64,000 bases of DNA, taken from the NCBI GenBank assembly GCA_964556115.1, contig CAZKVC010000006.1, forward strand, positions 133,114-197,113, in the 5' to 3' direction. The DNA comes from Parvularcula sp964556115. Lineage in GTDB: Bacteria > Pseudomonadota > Alphaproteobacteria > Caulobacterales > Parvularculaceae. Shown one piece after another: positions 51,850 to 60,373 of the stretch (positions are counted from its first letter, which is position 1; each line of letters begins with the position of its first letter). The notes beneath the pieces are model-generated. The model was given only the letters and a program-made list of their open reading frames with translations. It searched no databases and was not told where the DNA came from. Position numbers and translations under genes: made by a program.

Positions 51850-52913
51850 ACGATACCCGCAGACGCATCGAAAGCGAGGCGCGCAGCCTCGGTTTCGATG
51901 CGCTCGGCGTGACGGACGCTGCTCTCCCGCCGGAGGTCAGAGCGCGTTTTAAGGAGGCCCTCGCCCTTGGCCGGCACGGCACCATGGCGTGGATGGAGAC
52001 CCGGCTCGAACAACGGACCCAGCCGCGGGATCTCTGGAACGAAGCGGTTTCGGTCATCATGCTGGGGCTTTCCTACGGGCCGGCTTCCGATCCGATGGAG
52101 AAACTCCTCCGCCCGAGGACCGGCAACATCTCCGTCTATGCGCAAGGGGACGACTACCATGACGTGGTCAAGAAGAAGCTGAAGACCCTCGGACGCTGGA
52201 TGGCGCGCGAGTTTGATTGCGCCTTGAAGGTCTTCGTGGATACCGCGCCCGTGGCGGAGAAGCCTCTGGGCGAGAAAGCCGGTATCGGCTGGCAGGGAAA
52301 ACATACCAACCTTCTCAGCCGCGAACATGGCTCCTGGCTGTTTCTCGGCTCGATCTACACCACCCTCGATCTTGGTACCGACAGTCCCGAAGAGGATCAT
52401 TGCGGATCATGCCGCCGGTGCCTCGATGCATGTCCGACAAATGCCTTTCCCGGCCCCTATCAGCTCGATGCGCGCCGATGCATCAGCTATCTGACGATCG
52501 AGCATGACGGCCCGATCCCCGAGGAGTTCCGGGCGGCCATGGGCAATCGGATCTACGGCTGCGATGACTGCCTCGCCGTCTGCCCCTGGAACAAGTTCGC
52601 CGGGCGCGCCAGCGAGGCCAAGCTCCATGCCCGGGAGGAGCTGACCGCCCCTTCCCTGCGCGAGCTCGCGCGGCTCGACGACGAAGCTTTCCGCAAGCTT
52701 TTCAGGAAATCCCCGATCAAGCGGACCGGACGCGACCGCTTCGTGCGGAACGTGGCGATCGCCCTTGGTAACAGCCGCGATCTCTCAGCGCTCGAGGAGC
52801 TTCGGCAGCTTACGGAGGATGAAGCCTTCATCGTCCGCGATGCCGCAGAATGGGCAATCCGCGAGCTGACAAAAGAAGAGGGCCCGCAGCATTGTGCTGC
52901 GGGCCCCTCATAA
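51846..52913 (+). CDS. queG: Epoxyqueuosine reductase
   Basis: Cobalamin- and Fe-S-dependent enzyme for the final step of queuosine synthesis in tRNA, 355 aa. Two [4Fe-4S] motifs are visible, CGSCRRCLDACPTNAF (about 184-199) and CDDCLAVCPWNKF (about 236-248), with FVDTAPVAEKPLGEKAGIGWQGK before them and a C-terminal HEAT-like repeat (RFVRNVAIALGNS, FIVRDAAEWAI). The ATG overlaps the cysQ stop by 4 nt. The last eight codons lie inside a terminator stem (see 52871-52906). Confidence 0.95.
   Translation: MNDTRRRIESEARSLGFDALGVTDAALPPEVRARFKEALALGRHGTMAWMETRLEQRTQPRDLWNEAVSVIMLGLSYGPASDPMEKLLRPRTGNISVYAQGDDYHDVVKKKLKTLGRWMAREFDCALKVFVDTAPVAEKPLGEKAGIGWQGKHTNLLSREHGSWLFLGSIYTTLDLGTDSPEEDHCGSCRRCLDACPTNAFPGPYQLDARRCISYLTIEHDGPIPEEFRAAMGNRIYGCDDCLAVCPWNKFAGRASEAKLHAREELTAPSLRELARLDDEAFRKLFRKSPIKRTGRDRFVRNVAIALGNSRDLSALEELRQLTEDEAFIVRDAAEWAIRELTKEEGPQHCAAGPS
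52871..52906 (-). terminator. Terminator of the VPLPA-CTERM gene inside the queG 3' end
   Basis: GGGCCCGCAGCA (52880-52891) pairs perfectly with TGCTGCGGGCCC (52895-52906) around a 3-nt loop. On the minus strand it is followed by TCTTCTTTTG, so it terminates the leftward gene. On the plus strand the same stem covers the last codons of queG and lacks a good T-run. Confidence 0.8.
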
Positions 52914-52941
52914 GCCATTCAGTCGCGGTGCGGGTCAGCCC

Positions 52942-53484
52942 TTACTGGGCGTCCGCTTTCCGCTTGCGGCGAGCCAAACCGAAACCACCAAGGGCAGTCA
53001 TCATCATGAGACCAGCTGCCGGGACAGGGATCGGAGCAACATTGTCACCCGGCACGCGGGCGCGGATATTGATGCTGTAGCTCGTCAGGTCGTCGAGATC
53101 ATCACCATTGATGAAGATCGAGAAGTTCTCCGAGGTGGTGAAGCTGTCGAAGTTCCAGACCGCGCCGCTGACCACCTGACCGGGGGTCAGGTTAGCGACG
53201 AGGGGGTCTTCGTCATCTTTGGAGACGATGATGACCTGGAGTTCCGATTCGGTATCGGTTGCCGAGACGGAGATGTCGAACAGCGCCTCATCCACAGGGA
53301 TGAAATCATACTGCACGCTGGTCGGTGTGGCATCAGGGCCGATCAGGCCCGAACCGACATATTCCTGGAATTCCAGGCCCGGCGTGACGATCACGGGTTC
53401 GCTCGGGTTGATGAGAGTCGCGGCATGCCCGAAAGACATGGACGCAACGGTTGCGGCGGTCATTGCTGCGAGTGTTTTGATCAT
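52942..53484 (-). CDS. VPLPA-CTERM sorting domain protein
   Basis: 180-aa exported protein of unknown function. It has a signal peptide (1-21, ending GHA) and a beta-rich middle. The C-terminal sorting signal is IPVPAAGLMMMTALGGFGLARRKRK (153-177): a VPxPA motif, membrane helix and basic cluster, the type cut by an exosortase. Such proteins often go with exopolysaccharide export, and an initiating sugar transferase is 2 kb away. No exosortase is in the window. A CtrA-like site lies 34 nt upstream. Confidence 0.88.
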   Translation of the reverse strand: MIKTLAAMTAATVASMSFGHAATLINPSEPVIVTPGLEFQEYVGSGLIGPDATPTSVQYDFIPVDEALFDISVSATDTESELQVIIVSKDDEDPLVANLTPGQVVSGAVWNFDSFTTSENFSIFINGDDLDDLTSYSINIRARVPGDNVAPIPVPAAGLMMMTALGGFGLARRKRKADAQ

Positions 53485-53517
53485 AGAGTGCTCCCCACTG
53501 AGCGATCTGCGTTAGGC

Positions 53518-53532
53518 TTACATAGAGGTTAA
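53518..53532. promoter_or_regulatory. CtrA-like site TTAC-N7-TTAA upstream of the VPLPA-CTERM gene
   Basis: Seven of eight positions match the CtrA full-site consensus TTAA-N7-TTAA, 34 nt before the gene start. About two such near-matches are expected by chance in a window of this size and composition. Confidence 0.3.
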
Positions 53533-53739
53533 CGAGTGGCTGCAGCTCTTCGTTCCGACCGCTGGTGCACTGCGGAAACACGAACGCGTGAAACCCTGGA
53601 AACTCAGGGGCACCGGGGGCTGAATTGGTTAATTGCGGCCCGAACACGCCGCGGCGGGGTTAGTTCACGACGCGTGCATATTGTCAACGCGCTTCACCCG
53701 GTCGCGCCTTCACGAACGGATCAGCGCCCTGGGCGTACG

Positions 53740-54189
53740 CTAGTTTTCTGTGAACATCCGGCGGGGCAGGCGCAGGCGCTCCGAGCTGTCGACAAGCACC
53801 GCCGCTGAAAGACCGAACATCAGGAGTCCGTTCATTGCAGCGAAGCCGGTCAACAGCCTCCATTCCTCCGGTGCCAGAACATCCCCGAAACCCAAGGTCG
53901 TGTAGGTCGACAGCGCGAAATAAAGTGCCGGCTCGAGGCTGTCGGAGACGCCGGTCAACAGATAGGCCGCCGCCCAACCGCCTGCCGAGGCGAGATGCAC
54001 CGCAAGCAGGAGGAGAGCCACGCAGATCAGCCGGACACCGGAGCCCAACCGGCCTGCCCCGCCCTTGCGCCTGCCAGCATAGACCACGGGCTGGATGAGG
54101 AGCACGCCGAGGCCGTGGAACAGAGCGCTGAGCGCGGTGACGCATCCTGCAACGAGGAGTTGGTCGGCGATCGGCTGACCTGTCCACAT
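53740..54189 (-). CDS. Two-helix potassium-type ion channel
   Basis: 149-aa membrane protein of the ion-channel (Ion_trans_2) family. The pore helix and selectivity filter YTTLGFGD contains Thr98-Leu-Gly-Phe-Gly-Asp103, a GFG variant of the K+ filter GYG. Membrane helices lie before (about 52-80) and after (about 114-135) it, plus one more at the N-terminus. There is no RCK or cyclic-nucleotide regulatory domain, so this is the minimal pore. It may be weakly K+-selective. The gene is leftward and alone. Confidence 0.85.
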   Translation of the reverse strand: MWTGQPIADQLLVAGCVTALSALFHGLGVLLIQPVVYAGRRKGGAGRLGSGVRLICVALLLLAVHLASAGGWAAAYLLTGVSDSLEPALYFALSTYTTLGFGDVLAPEEWRLLTGFAAMNGLLMFGLSAAVLVDSSERLRLPRRMFTEN

Positions 54190-54242
54190 GATTGAAACCC
54201 GCCCCGTGCCTTCGCGCCAGGACAGTCTGGCAGCTCGCGCGC

Positions 54243-54271
54243 AAAAGAAAAGGGCGCTCTTGCGAACGCCC
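54243..54271 (-). terminator. Terminator of infC
   Basis: On the minus strand GGGCGTT pairs with AGCGCCC across CGCAAG and is followed by TTTTCTTTT. It lies 30 nt after the infC stop. Confidence 0.85.
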
Positions 54272-54300
54272 CTGCCTTGCGAAAATTTCGTCAGCGCAGC

Positions 54301-54837
54301 TTAGCGCGGCGCGAGGACCATCATCATCTGCCGGCCTTCAAGCTTGGGCATGGCCTCGACCTTGGTGCTTTCCTCGAACTCTTCACGAACCTTGTTCAGA
54401 AGCTCCATGCCGCGTTCCTGGTGTGCCATCTCCCGGCCACGGAAGCGCAGGGTGACCTTCACCTTGTCGCCTTCATCAAAGAAGCGGCGCATGGCCTTGG
54501 TCTTCACCTCGTAATCGTGCTTGTCGATATTGGGGCGCATCTTGATCTCTTTGATCTCGACGATCTTCTGCTTCTTCTTGGCTTCGGCCTTTTTCTTCTG
54601 CTGCTGGTATTTGTGTTTGCCCCAATCCATCAGCTTGCAGACGGGAACGTCACCCGCGTTGACCTCGACGAGATCGAGACCTGCCCGCGCCGCCAGTTCC
54701 ATGCCCTGTTCGGGAGTCATCGGCCCCTGTTTCTCACCCTCCTGGTCGATCACCAGGATTTTCGAGGCGCGGATGCTGTCATTCATTTTGGGCCCCGTCT
54801 GTTTCGGCGGGGTCATGTTCATGGGTCGGCGTGCGAT
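54301..54837 (-). CDS. infC: Translation initiation factor IF-3, apparent ATC start
   Basis: 178-aa IF-3 that keeps 30S subunits free and proofreads the start codon. The N-terminal domain has NDSIRASKILVIDQEG and LDLVEVNAGDVPVCKLMDWGK, and the C-terminal domain has IKEIKMRPNIDKHDYEVK and VKVTLRFRGREMAHQ. The ribosome site AAGGAG is 7 nt before ATC at 54837, in frame with ARRPMNM. The first ATG (54822) is 22 nt from it, too far. E. coli infC uses AUU, and rare codons here let IF-3 repress itself. Other in-frame starts upstream lack a ribosome site. Confidence 0.93.
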   Translation of the reverse strand: MARRPMNMTPPKQTGPKMNDSIRASKILVIDQEGEKQGPMTPEQGMELAARAGLDLVEVNAGDVPVCKLMDWGKHKYQQQKKKAEAKKKQKIVEIKEIKMRPNIDKHDYEVKTKAMRRFFDEGDKVKVTLRFRGREMAHQERGMELLNKVREEFEESTKVEAMPKLEGRQMMMVLAPR

Positions 54838-54942
54838 GGGCGGTCTCCTTGTCTTGCTGAGGGGCAGAGTGCTTTCTGCCGGATCGGAAGATAAGAAAAC
54901 TCTCGCCAAGGTTCAATCGAAACGCGCAATTTCACGCGCAAA

Positions 54943-55965
54943 TCAGCCGAAAGCACGTCCCTGCGATGCAGAAAGGCCACGGATCAGGCCCATATTGCGC
55001 AGGGTCATCAGGGCAAGCTCGGGCGTCAGGCTCTTCAGGTTCGCCGCGGTCAGCTTGACCACCTTGCGCCCGAAAAGGGCGTCGCCCGATATATCCTCCG
55101 CCGTAGGCACGAGAACGATCCCCGGTGCCCCTGACGCCAGGATGAGGTGAAGCTCGTCGCAGGCCCCGCCGACGAAGAACCGGGCATGGGACGAAAGGAC
55201 CGCCATCTGCGCCGCGTCGGCCTTGCCTGTCAGGTCCACCGCTGGGCGGCTCCCCGAAGGCGCCAGCGAAGCGGCCTGCTGCAGGACATCGAAGGCGAAG
55301 GCGCCGAGCTCCTGCCCGCCGATGATGACCGGCGTGACCCCTTCGGCCGCCATATGCGCTGCGACTTCGGCATAGTGTTCCGCAGGCCAGCGATGCGCGG
55401 GGTTCGCGGCGGGCGCGAAGAGCGCGAAAGCGCCCGAGATGCCGAACCAGCTCGGGTCGAGATTGGCCGAGCCGTTCTGGGGCTGCGCCACCCAGCCCAG
55501 ATCGGGCAACCGCTCATCGAGGGGCAACCCGCTTTCGGCCAGAAGCTTGCGCATGGCGGGACCGGCCAGAGGACTGGGCGCGAAGGCGCGCTTGGGCGTG
55601 CTGAAAGAGCGCTTCGGGCCGACCCATTGTGGCCCGCGGAAGCCCTTCAGAAGCCCCCGCAGCTCGAGCGAATCCTTCGTGCCGTCGAGGTCATAGGCCA
55701 CGTGGTAGCCGACCCGCCGCAATTGTCCGGCAAAGGCCTTGCGTTCGGCGGGCTGAAGATCGCTGCGGGTTGCCACCACGCGGTCGAAATAGGGCGAAGC
55801 CTTGGCCAACCGCTGCAGCTCGGGCCCGGTGACGAGATCCACCGTCGCCCGCGGGTGCGCCTGACGGATCGCGGAGAAAGCGGGTTCGGCTTCAACGAAC
55901 GGCCTGACGCCGTCGCGCTTGATCACCAGAACCTTCGATGCGGCCTTGATTCCCCTAGCTTTCAC
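54943..55965 (-). CDS. Glycosyltransferase family 9 protein (heptosyltransferase-like)
   Basis: 340-aa GT-B fold protein of the ADP-heptose:LPS heptosyltransferase group. Recognisable parts are VLVIKRDGVRPFVEAEPAFSAIRQAHP (about 12-38), VDLVTGP, the C-terminal nucleotide-sugar site FALFAPAANPAHRWPAEHYAEVA, and VDLTGKADAAQMAVLSSHARFFVGG. The start is GTG at 55965, inside the end of the preceding GT4 gene (11-nt overlap), so both are co-translated. It probably acts on lipopolysaccharide or a related surface glycan. Acceptor unknown. Confidence 0.85.
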   Translation of the reverse strand: MKARGIKAASKVLVIKRDGVRPFVEAEPAFSAIRQAHPRATVDLVTGPELQRLAKASPYFDRVVATRSDLQPAERKAFAGQLRRVGYHVAYDLDGTKDSLELRGLLKGFRGPQWVGPKRSFSTPKRAFAPSPLAGPAMRKLLAESGLPLDERLPDLGWVAQPQNGSANLDPSWFGISGAFALFAPAANPAHRWPAEHYAEVAAHMAAEGVTPVIIGGQELGAFAFDVLQQAASLAPSGSRPAVDLTGKADAAQMAVLSSHARFFVGGACDELHLILASGAPGIVLVPTAEDISGDALFGRKVVKLTAANLKSLTPELALMTLRNMGLIRGLSASQGRAFG

Positions 55966-57124
55966 CCTGCAGCTCCTGACGGTTCAGGACATCCAGATAC
56001 ACCTTCAATGTAGCGGACGTCATGGCTTCGGTCGTGAAATGCGTTCTTGCATGCTCCATGCCGGAACGGCCCATCACTTCGCGCCCGATCGCGCCCTTAT
56101 CGTTAACGTCAATGATGGCGCGCGCAAGGGCTTCCGCGTCCCCTGGAGGAACAAGGCGTCCGGTGGTCCCATCGAGAACGGTTTCGAGCGCGCCGCCATG
56201 CGCCGATGCAATCACGGGACGGCCCGACGCCTGCGCTTCGACGGCCACCCGGCCGAAGGCTTCGGGATCGGTGCTCGCCGAGATCACGATGTCCGACGCC
56301 AGGAGCAGCGCCGCCATGTCGTCGGTCGGCGGGAGGAGCGCGAATCGGCCGGTCAGGCCAGCCTCGTCAATCGACCTTCGCAGCTCGTCCACATAAGCTG
56401 GCTTTTCGTCCATCCGGCCGATCGCGGCATAGGAGACAAGAAGATCGGGGCGCTTCTCACCGACGATCTTCGCCGCCTCGACCAGGACCCGCTGGCCCTT
56501 CCACGGAGTGAACCGGCCGGGCAGCACCACCCGCAGGCCAAGCCCCAGAAGTGCGGTCATCGCCTCCACCTGGGCCGGGTCGGCGGCGCCGGGGCCGAAC
56601 TTCGAAAGGTCCGCGCCGCGGGGGATGGTCACGACCCGCGCTTCGTCGAAATAGGGTTTGCCCTTGTACTCCCGGGCGATGTGATGCGCGGTGAAGGCGC
56701 TGTTGGCGATCACGACATCGCCCCGCACCATCACCGAATTGTAGAGCCGCTTGATCGACCGCTTCGCCTTGTAGAAGCCATGATAGGTGGTGATGAAGGG
56801 CGTCCCCGTCCGCCGCGCCGCCATCAGCGCGCTCCAGGCCGGGGCGCGGCTGCGGGCATGAATGATGTCCACGCGCTCCTTCTCGATCAGCTCCCTGAGA
56901 TCCCGCGCGTTCTGAGCGATCAGCCAGGGGTTCTTGCTGTCCGCAGGCAGGGTGACATGTTCGCTTCCCCCAGCGGTCAGCCCCTCGGTCATGGGTCCGC
57001 CGCTCGACACCACGATCGAGCGCCCTCCGGCCTTCACGACGGCGTCGGCCACCTCGAGGGTCGTCCGCTCGGCGCCGCCGCCGACCAGTTTCGGGATCAC
57101 CTGAAGGAGAGTGCGTCCTTTCAC
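55955..57124 (-). CDS. Glycosyltransferase family 4 protein
   Basis: 389-aa GT-B retaining glycosyltransferase. It begins VKGRTLLQVIPKLVGGGAERTTL, typical of family 4, with the middle HARSRAPAWSALMAARRTGTPFITTYHGFY. The C-terminal donor-site region is STDPEAFGRVAVEAQASGRPVIAS with the E-x7-E arrangement. I start it at GTG 57124 with AAGGA 9 nt upstream. The frame extends another 72 nt to an ATG at 57196 that would overlap the divergent hydrolase. It is paired with the GT9 gene, and a role in LPS core or surface polysaccharide is inferred. Confidence 0.87.
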   Translation of the reverse strand: MKGRTLLQVIPKLVGGGAERTTLEVADAVVKAGGRSIVVSSGGPMTEGLTAGGSEHVTLPADSKNPWLIAQNARDLRELIEKERVDIIHARSRAPAWSALMAARRTGTPFITTYHGFYKAKRSIKRLYNSVMVRGDVVIANSAFTAHHIAREYKGKPYFDEARVVTIPRGADLSKFGPGAADPAQVEAMTALLGLGLRVVLPGRFTPWKGQRVLVEAAKIVGEKRPDLLVSYAAIGRMDEKPAYVDELRRSIDEAGLTGRFALLPPTDDMAALLLASDIVISASTDPEAFGRVAVEAQASGRPVIASAHGGALETVLDGTTGRLVPPGDAEALARAIIDVNDKGAIGREVMGRSGMEHARTHFTTEAMTSATLKVYLDVLNRQELQGES

Positions 57125-57185
57125 GTGCGAGAATCCTTCCCATGCGCGTGGCGCTGCCGCCGGATCGGCGCTACGCGTTAGCGCC

Positions 57186-57932
57186 ATGGAACACAACGCA
57201 CCCGCCGCATGGAATGGCCCGAACGGCCGGATCGCCTACCGCCTCGACGAGGGGGACGGACCGACAGGGGTCTGGCTCGGCGGCTACGCCTCGGACATGA
57301 TGGGCACCAAGGCCCAGGCGCTCTCCGCCGACGCGCGAAAGGCCGGGCGCCGCTTCCTGCGCTTCGACTATACCGGGCACGGCGAGAGCGAGGGCGCCTT
57401 CGAGGAAGGCACCGTTTCGCGGTGGTTCTCCGACGCCGAGTCCGTCATCGACCATGCGGCGCCGGGGCCGAAAGTCCTGATCGGCTCGTCCATGGGGGCC
57501 TGGGTCGCGCTTCTTCATGCCCTGCGCCACCCCGATGAACTCGCAGGCCTGATCCTCATCGCCCCGGCCCCGGACTTCACGGAAAAACTCGTCTATCCCC
57601 GGTTCTCGAACCAGCAGCGCACGGTGCTCGAAAGCGACGGCGTCCTTCGCACCGGGTCGAGCGGGCACCCGGCCGAGACCTATACCCAGGGGCTTTTCGT
57701 GGACGGGCGGCAGAACCTCATCATGGGCGATTCGATCCCCGTTCCCTGCCCGGTGCGCATCCTTCACGGGCTGTCCGACGAGGTGGTGCCCACCACCCAC
57801 GTCCTCGAGCTGACCGAGCGGATCGACAGCCCTTCCCTGACCACGACCCTGGTCAAGGACGGCGACCACCGGCTGTCCCGCGATGAGGATATCGCGCTTC
57901 TTCTCAGAACCGTGGCCGAGCTCAGCCGGTGA
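57186..57932 (+). CDS. Alpha/beta hydrolase
   Basis: 248-aa serine hydrolase of the BAAT/ABHD10-like group. The nucleophile is Ser102 in GSSMG. Aspartate in GLSDEVV and histidine in DGDHRLSR complete the likely triad. YTGHGESEG near 62-70 matches the conserved HG oxyanion element. The family includes thioesterases and esterases, and the substrate is unknown. Starts at ATG 57186, 61 nt from the divergent GT4 gene. A 47-nt gap separates it from the next gene. Confidence 0.85.
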   Translation: MEHNAPAAWNGPNGRIAYRLDEGDGPTGVWLGGYASDMMGTKAQALSADARKAGRRFLRFDYTGHGESEGAFEEGTVSRWFSDAESVIDHAAPGPKVLIGSSMGAWVALLHALRHPDELAGLILIAPAPDFTEKLVYPRFSNQQRTVLESDGVLRTGSSGHPAETYTQGLFVDGRQNLIMGDSIPVPCPVRILHGLSDEVVPTTHVLELTERIDSPSLTTTLVKDGDHRLSRDEDIALLLRTVAELSR

Positions 57933-57979
57933 AGGAACGCTCATTCGATATGAACCTGGGCGTGGTTTAACCCGAAACC

Positions 57980-60370
57980 ATGCGTTCCCCGGTGCCCGTT
58001 CCTCTTCAGCGTGCCTTCGCCGTTCTCACCTGGGAGCGGGCGGTTCCTGCGTTCCTGCCTTTCCTGATCGGCTTGGGTTTTGTCGCGGCGATCCTGTGGA
58101 GCGGCGCTTTCGCTTTCCTGCCGCTCTGGGGCCACCTCCTCGCCCTCGGCCTCGCCTTCCTTGGGCCGCTGGCCCTTCTCCTTCGCGGCGCACGGCGCTT
58201 CCGCTTTCCCAAGAGGCGCGAGGCCCTGCGGCGGATCGAAGAGCGGTCCGGCCTCAAGCCCGGCGTTCTCGACATGGCCTGGGCGAAGTCCTTCGACGGG
58301 GCGGAGGACAATCCTCTCTGGCAATCAGCCCGGGCGAGGCTCGCGCAGACCATCGGCCAGCCCAAGGCGCCCCTGCCCCGGCTTTCCCTGCGCAAGGTCG
58401 ACCCGTGGCGCCTGCGCTACGGCGCGGTTCTGGCCTTGCTCGTCGCCGTCGGGCTGACAGGCGGGAAGAGCGATGGGCTGAAGATGAGCTTCGCCCCGCC
58501 CCTACCGCCCCCGCCAGTGGTGCTCGTCGATGCCTGGATCGAGCCGCCCGCCTATACCGGCAGGGCCGCGATCGTCCTGCCGCAGAACGCCATCGCCTCG
58601 CGCTATGTCGTCCCCGAAGACAGCCGCCTTCACGTCCGTATGCGGCGCGAGGATGGCCGCAAGCTGCGCAGCATTATCACCTTCGAGCCGCAGGACGGCC
58701 GCCGCCGCCGCGTCCCGACCACGCGCCAGGAAGGCATCTCCGCCACCCTCGATCTCGACGAGAGCGGCGTGGTCCATATTCTCGCCGGCCGGGCGGATCG
58801 CAGGATCGACCTGCGCCTGCGCCGCGATCAGGCACCCCGCGTCGCCATCAGGGACGAGGTCGATACGGCGACCGGCACCATCAGGCTGACGGCCGTGACC
58901 GAGGATGAATACCCCCTCACCGAAGGCGAGCTCCTCCTCACCCTCCTGCCCGGCCAGAAGATGAGCCGCGATGCCCCGGCGCCTTCTGAAGCCAGTCTCG
59001 AGAACCCCGAGGTGATCGAGGTCGCGCAGCTTACCGGACCGCCCGGCGAGGTGGCGCTAGAAATTCCGTCCGAGGAACATCCGTGGGCGGGGCTGTTGGT
59101 CAAGGGCCAGCTTCGGGTACTCGATGGCCGCGGGCAGGAAGGACTTTCCGAACCCTTCGCCTTCACCATGCCGCAGCGGACCTTCTACAACCCGCTTAGC
59201 CGCGCGGTGATCGAGGAGAGGCAGAAGCTCGCGCTCGATCCGGGCCCGCAGCTCGGCAAGGCGGCGGATCTCTTCGCCGCGCTCGTCGAGGCGCCCGATC
59301 TCTTCGACGTCGAGCCCGCCGATCATCTCATGCTGAAGGCCACGGCAGAGGCCGTCAGGGCCGCCCGCCAGCGCGACGTGGCCGACCTGATCGAGGGTCT
59401 CTGGCCGCTGGCGATCGAGCTCGAGGATGACGGCCTCGCCTTTGCCAAGGCGCAGCTCGACGCCGCCGAACAGGCGCTGCGCGAAGCGCTTCAGAACGGC
59501 GCGTCCGACAACGAGATCCGTGAACGGATCGCCAATCTTCGCGAGGCCATGAACGCCTATATCGCAGCCCTTGCCGAGAGCGGCTACGGCCGGGCCGAGC
59601 CCGGTTCGCAAGGCGAAGCCTTTGGCGAGAACGATCTCGACGAGCTTCTGCGGCAGATGGAAGAGCTCGCCAACCAAGGCCTCCGCGGCGAAGCGGAAGA
59701 CCTTCTCGCCCAGCTCGAAGCGCTTCTTCAGTCCCTTCAGCTTGCGGAAGGAAGCGGCCAGCCCGGCGGCGGCGAGGAAGGCGAGAGCGGCGCCGGCTCT
59801 TCGGGCGGTCAGGGCCAGGGCCAGAGCCCCGGTCAGAACGCCCTCTCCGGCACCGGCGACCTGATGCAGCGCCAGCGCGAGCTTTCCGACGACACCTTTT
59901 CGGCAAGGCGCGGCGAGCGCGGCAGCGGTGGCCTCGGCCAGGCACAGAGCGAGCTGGCGGACGCCCTTGGCGCCCTGCGCGGCGATGTGCCGGACGACGC
60001 TGGCGATGCGATGGCGGCCATCGACAAGGCCGAACAGGCGATGCGCGACGCGGCGCGGGCTCTCGAACGCGGCGATCTCGGTATCGCGCAGAGCTACCAG
60101 GAAGACGCCATCAACGCCCTTCGCCAGGCAGGTAGCGAAATCGCCGAAGCGGTCGAGGGCGAGGAAGACGGCGAAGGGGAAACCGCGCAAGGCTATGACC
60201 CCCTCGGCCGGGCCCTTTCAGGGCGCAGCGGCGACAGCCCCGAGGATTTCGGGCTCTATGACCCCGAGCGCATCCGCGAGCTGATCGCCCGCATCCGCTC
60301 ACGGCTTGAAGAACCCGGCCTCAGCGAGGACGAGCGGACCTATCTCGAAAGCCTTCTCGAACGCTTCTGA
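57980..60370 (+). CDS. TIGR02302/DUF4175 family membrane protein
   Basis: 796-aa alphaproteobacterial protein of unknown function. The two N-terminal helices (about 17-65) are followed by a juxtamembrane cytosolic part with RRFRFPKRREALRRIEERSGLKPGVLDMAWA and a third helix (about 155). After that come beta-rich domains from 185 and a long low-complexity Gly/Ser/Gln-rich stretch (about 590-670). A final helical region reads PERIRELIARIRSRLEEPGLSEDERTYLESLLERF. These are the marks of the TIGR02302 family. It precedes the ftsEX group at a convergent small gene and probably acts at the envelope. Confidence 0.85.
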   Translation: MRSPVPVPLQRAFAVLTWERAVPAFLPFLIGLGFVAAILWSGAFAFLPLWGHLLALGLAFLGPLALLLRGARRFRFPKRREALRRIEERSGLKPGVLDMAWAKSFDGAEDNPLWQSARARLAQTIGQPKAPLPRLSLRKVDPWRLRYGAVLALLVAVGLTGGKSDGLKMSFAPPLPPPPVVLVDAWIEPPAYTGRAAIVLPQNAIASRYVVPEDSRLHVRMRREDGRKLRSIITFEPQDGRRRRVPTTRQEGISATLDLDESGVVHILAGRADRRIDLRLRRDQAPRVAIRDEVDTATGTIRLTAVTEDEYPLTEGELLLTLLPGQKMSRDAPAPSEASLENPEVIEVAQLTGPPGEVALEIPSEEHPWAGLLVKGQLRVLDGRGQEGLSEPFAFTMPQRTFYNPLSRAVIEERQKLALDPGPQLGKAADLFAALVEAPDLFDVEPADHLMLKATAEAVRAARQRDVADLIEGLWPLAIELEDDGLAFAKAQLDAAEQALREALQNGASDNEIRERIANLREAMNAYIAALAESGYGRAEPGSQGEAFGENDLDELLRQMEELANQGLRGEAEDLLAQLEALLQSLQLAEGSGQPGGGEEGESGAGSSGGQGQGQSPGQNALSGTGDLMQRQRELSDDTFSARRGERGSGGLGQAQSELADALGALRGDVPDDAGDAMAAIDKAEQAMRDAARALERGDLGIAQSYQEDAINALRQAGSEIAEAVEGEEDGEGETAQGYDPLGRALSGRSGDSPEDFGLYDPERIRELIARIRSRLEEPGLSEDERTYLESLLERF

Positions 60371-60373
60371 GAA

